DNA from: Poseidonocella sp. HB161398
GTDB lineage: Bacteria > Pseudomonadota > Alphaproteobacteria > Rhodobacterales > Rhodobacteraceae
Direction of reading: 5' to 3'
Assembly (NCBI RefSeq): GCF_005870025.1
Contig: NZ_VATA01000009.1
Span: 62,001 to 126,000 of the forward strand
Length of the DNA stretch: 64,000 nt
Under the pieces are notes generated by a model, which saw only the letters and a list, made by a program, of their open reading frames with translations, searched no databases and had not been told where the DNA came from. A program made the translations under genes and the position numbers. Positions 62,493 through 64,000 of this stretch are shown here, piece after piece (position 1 is the stretch's first letter; the number at the start of each line of letters is the position of its first letter).

Positions 62493-63560
62493 ATGAAAAA
62501 GATCCTCCTTGCTTCGAGCGCGCTGGTCCTGGTTGGCGGTGCTGCTGCAGCAGAAGTGACCCTGTCCGGCACCGCGTCCATGGGCCTCTATGGCGGCGAA
62601 ACCAAAATCGACGGCAGCACTGTTGCAACCGTTCCCAGCACCACCGACGACGATCCGCAGTTCTGGACTGACCTCGACGTCACCTTCGACCTGTCGGGCG
62701 AGACCGACGGCGGCGTGACCTTCGGCGCCTCCATCGACCTGTCCGACGTCACCGAGAACGGCGGCATCCAGAACGATCGTGACTCCGACTTCGCCGTCTT
62801 CGTGTCGGGCGACTTCGGCACCTTCACCATGGGCGACACCGACGGTGCGTTCGACTGGGCGATGCAGGACACCAACTTCGGCCTGTCCGGCACCCTGAAC
62901 GACAACGAAGAGCACCTCGGCTACCAGGGCATGAACCTGCTGGACGGCTTCTACGACGGTCAGATCGCTCGCTACGACTACGCATTCGACGCTTTCGCAA
63001 TCGGCGTGTCGGCTGAGATCGACGACGACGCTGGCGAAACCGGCGACGACGGCGGCTACGACGATCCGATGCTCGGCATCGGCGCCAAGTACACCCTGGA
63101 CCTGGCTTCCGGCTCGATCAACTTCGGTGCCGCCTACCAGGGCGTCAACGACGACGTCTACGTCGCTGGTCTGTCCGCAGCTGCCACCTTCGGCGGCCTG
63201 AGCGCTGGCCTGGCCTACTTCGCAGGTGAAGTGAACGGCTTCGGTCTCGAGCTGAACGACGCCGGCACCCAGTACGAGCTGACCGCGTCCAACGACGCAG
63301 CTGGCGACGACACCGTCGACATCGAGTACATCGGCGGCTCGCTGGCGTACACCTTCGACGCAATCACCGTCGGCGCCAACGCCGGTACCTACGACGTCGA
63401 TGGCCTGGACGACCTCTGGGGCGCCGGTCTCGTCGCAGCCTACGACCTGGGCGGCGGCCTGGAGCTGCAAGCCGGCTACGGCTACGGCGAAGCCAAGAAC
63501 GACGACGGCGTGAAGCTGGAGAACTCCTCCTACTCGTTCGGCGTTGCCATGGAATTCTGA
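62493..63560 (+). CDS. Porin
   Basis: A 355-residue outer-membrane porin. A signal peptide (KKILLASSALVLVGGAAAAE, cleavage after AAA) precedes mature sequence starting EVTLSGTASMGLYGG. The body is a rhythm of short strands with acidic turns, such as FGASIDLSDVTENGG and NNFGLSG-like segments, and ends YSFGVAMEF with terminal phenylalanine. It resembles Rhodobacter-type 16-stranded porins. Codons differ from neighbouring genes, with more gct, gca and aac, as expected for high expression. A strong terminator follows. Confidence 0.92.
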   Translation: MKKILLASSALVLVGGAAAAEVTLSGTASMGLYGGETKIDGSTVATVPSTTDDDPQFWTDLDVTFDLSGETDGGVTFGASIDLSDVTENGGIQNDRDSDFAVFVSGDFGTFTMGDTDGAFDWAMQDTNFGLSGTLNDNEEHLGYQGMNLLDGFYDGQIARYDYAFDAFAIGVSAEIDDDAGETGDDGGYDDPMLGIGAKYTLDLASGSINFGAAYQGVNDDVYVAGLSAAATFGGLSAGLAYFAGEVNGFGLELNDAGTQYELTASNDAAGDDTVDIEYIGGSLAYTFDAITVGANAGTYDVDGLDDLWGAGLVAAYDLGGGLELQAGYGYGEAKNDDGVKLENSSYSFGVAMEF

Positions 63561-63584
63561 TCCCTCGCGGATTGGATTTTTCAG

Positions 63585-63614
63585 AGAGCGGACCCTCGGG
63601 TCCGCTCTTTTCTT
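63585..63614 (+). terminator. Rho-independent terminator after the porin
   Basis: A stem of 10-11 bases (AGAGCGGACC / GGTCCGCTCT) with a CTCG loop, followed by TTTCTTTT. It begins 24 bases after the porin stop and is a strong intrinsic terminator, consistent with a highly expressed single-gene transcript. Confidence 0.88.
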
Positions 63615-63663
63615 TTGCGCGCACGCATGGTCAAACCGCGTCAGCAGACGGAGGGTTTGACCC

Positions 63664-64000
63664 ATGGCACTGGCAGAGATCCTGGAACGCATCCGCGCCG
63701 CCGAAAAGCGCGCCGGCCGGCCCGAGGGCGCGGCGAAGCTGATCGCGGTGTCGAAAGTGCAGCCGCTGGAGCGGGTCGAGGCCGTGCTCCAGGCCGGGCA
63801 GCGCGTCTTCGGCGAGAACCGCGTGCAGGAGGCGCAGGGCAAATGGCCCGCCTTCCGCGAGCGCTTCGAGGGGATCGAGCTGCATCTGCTGGGCCCGCTG
63901 CAGACCAACAAGGTGAAGCCCGCCTTCGACATGTTCGACGCGATCCATTCGCTCGACCGCGAGAAGCTGGCGCGCAAGCTCGCCGAGCTGGCGCAATCCG
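63664..64000 (+). CDS. YggS/PLPBP-family PLP homeostasis protein (5' part)
   Basis: The first 112 residues of an ORF that runs off the window. They read LIAVSKVQPLERVEAVLQAG, VFGENRVQEAQGKW and LHLLGPLQTNKVKP, the characteristic segments of the YggS/PROSC family. The lysine in VSK is the expected PLP Schiff-base residue. The protein helps keep pyridoxal phosphate levels in balance rather than acting as a racemase. It starts at ATG 63664, 103 bases after the porin stop and just past the terminator. Confidence 0.92.
   Translation, partial: MALAEILERIRAAEKRAGRPEGAAKLIAVSKVQPLERVEAVLQAGQRVFGENRVQEAQGKWPAFRERFEGIELHLLGPLQTNKVKPAFDMFDAIHSLDREKLARKLAELAQS

Noticed and set aside
1..64000. tRNA genes, rRNA genes and CRISPR arrays
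   Set aside because: Scanning of the intergenic gaps showed no cloverleaf-like sequence, no rRNA-like segment and no regularly spaced repeats. A dedicated covariance-model search could still find a small ncRNA.

Overview
The window is a GC-rich chromosomal segment of an alphaproteobacterium, most likely a member of the Rhodobacterales (Rhodobacteraceae or a close relative). The evidence is the compact petABC operon, the choXWV/betIBA choline locus with a candidate BetI box, the DUF3576-leuS-lptE-holA order, the acidic Rhodobacter-type porin, and the HDAC-xseB-ispA-dxs block. Coding density is high and 1-4 bp start/stop overlaps are common. I found no rRNA, tRNA, CRISPR array or prophage. Family names come from motifs read by eye and recall of the families; no database search was run.

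Layout. 1-6.9 kb: threonine dehydratase, a divergent Hpt / response-regulator-phosphatase pair, Hsp33, two Nudix hydrolases, the CCA-adding enzyme and an FmdB zinc ribbon. 7.0-12.1 kb: a coupled pair of ABC exporter half-transporters and an RlmD/TrmA-like RNA methyltransferase. 12.2-20.9 kb: choline uptake (choXWV) and oxidation to glycine betaine (betIBA), with a glutathione transferase gene on the opposite strand between choX and choW, then a DadA/PuuB-type oxidase behind an 18-C tract. 21.0-25.7 kb: HDAC-like deacetylase, xseB, ispA, dxs and a membrane protein. 25.7-29.3 kb: a decayed stretch holding a frameshifted autotransporter, an IS5-type transposase relic and a broken LysR gene. 29.3-44.3 kb: epimerase, outer-membrane protein, cytochrome bc1 (petABC), aroC, a metallopeptidase-like protein with an altered active-site motif, GntR/benE, DMT exporter, trhO, pncA and pncB (NAD salvage), and an FkbM methyltransferase. 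44.5-50.3 kb: a BMP-type nucleoside/nucleobase ABC importer with a CodA-like deaminase. 50.4-56.4 kb: a reactive-sulfur cluster with a Crp/Fnr regulator, a DUF2892 protein, a persulfide dioxygenase-like MBL protein, a DUF442-sulfide:quinone reductase fusion and a SulP transporter. 56.4-64 kb: an SH3 protein, the leuS-lptE-holA-gst operon, DUF3576 lipoprotein, a porin with a strong terminator, and the start of a YggS-family gene cut by the window end.

The most noteworthy points are the sulfur cluster with its two-domain fusion and a cysteine-containing Crp regulator, the antisense GST inside the choline transporter operon, the three-gene relic island, the HQxxH metallopeptidase-like protein, the CodA homologue with an active-site Cys substitution, and the operator-like palindromes at betI/choX and gntR/benE. 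I did not find a clearly unprecedented defence or mobile system.
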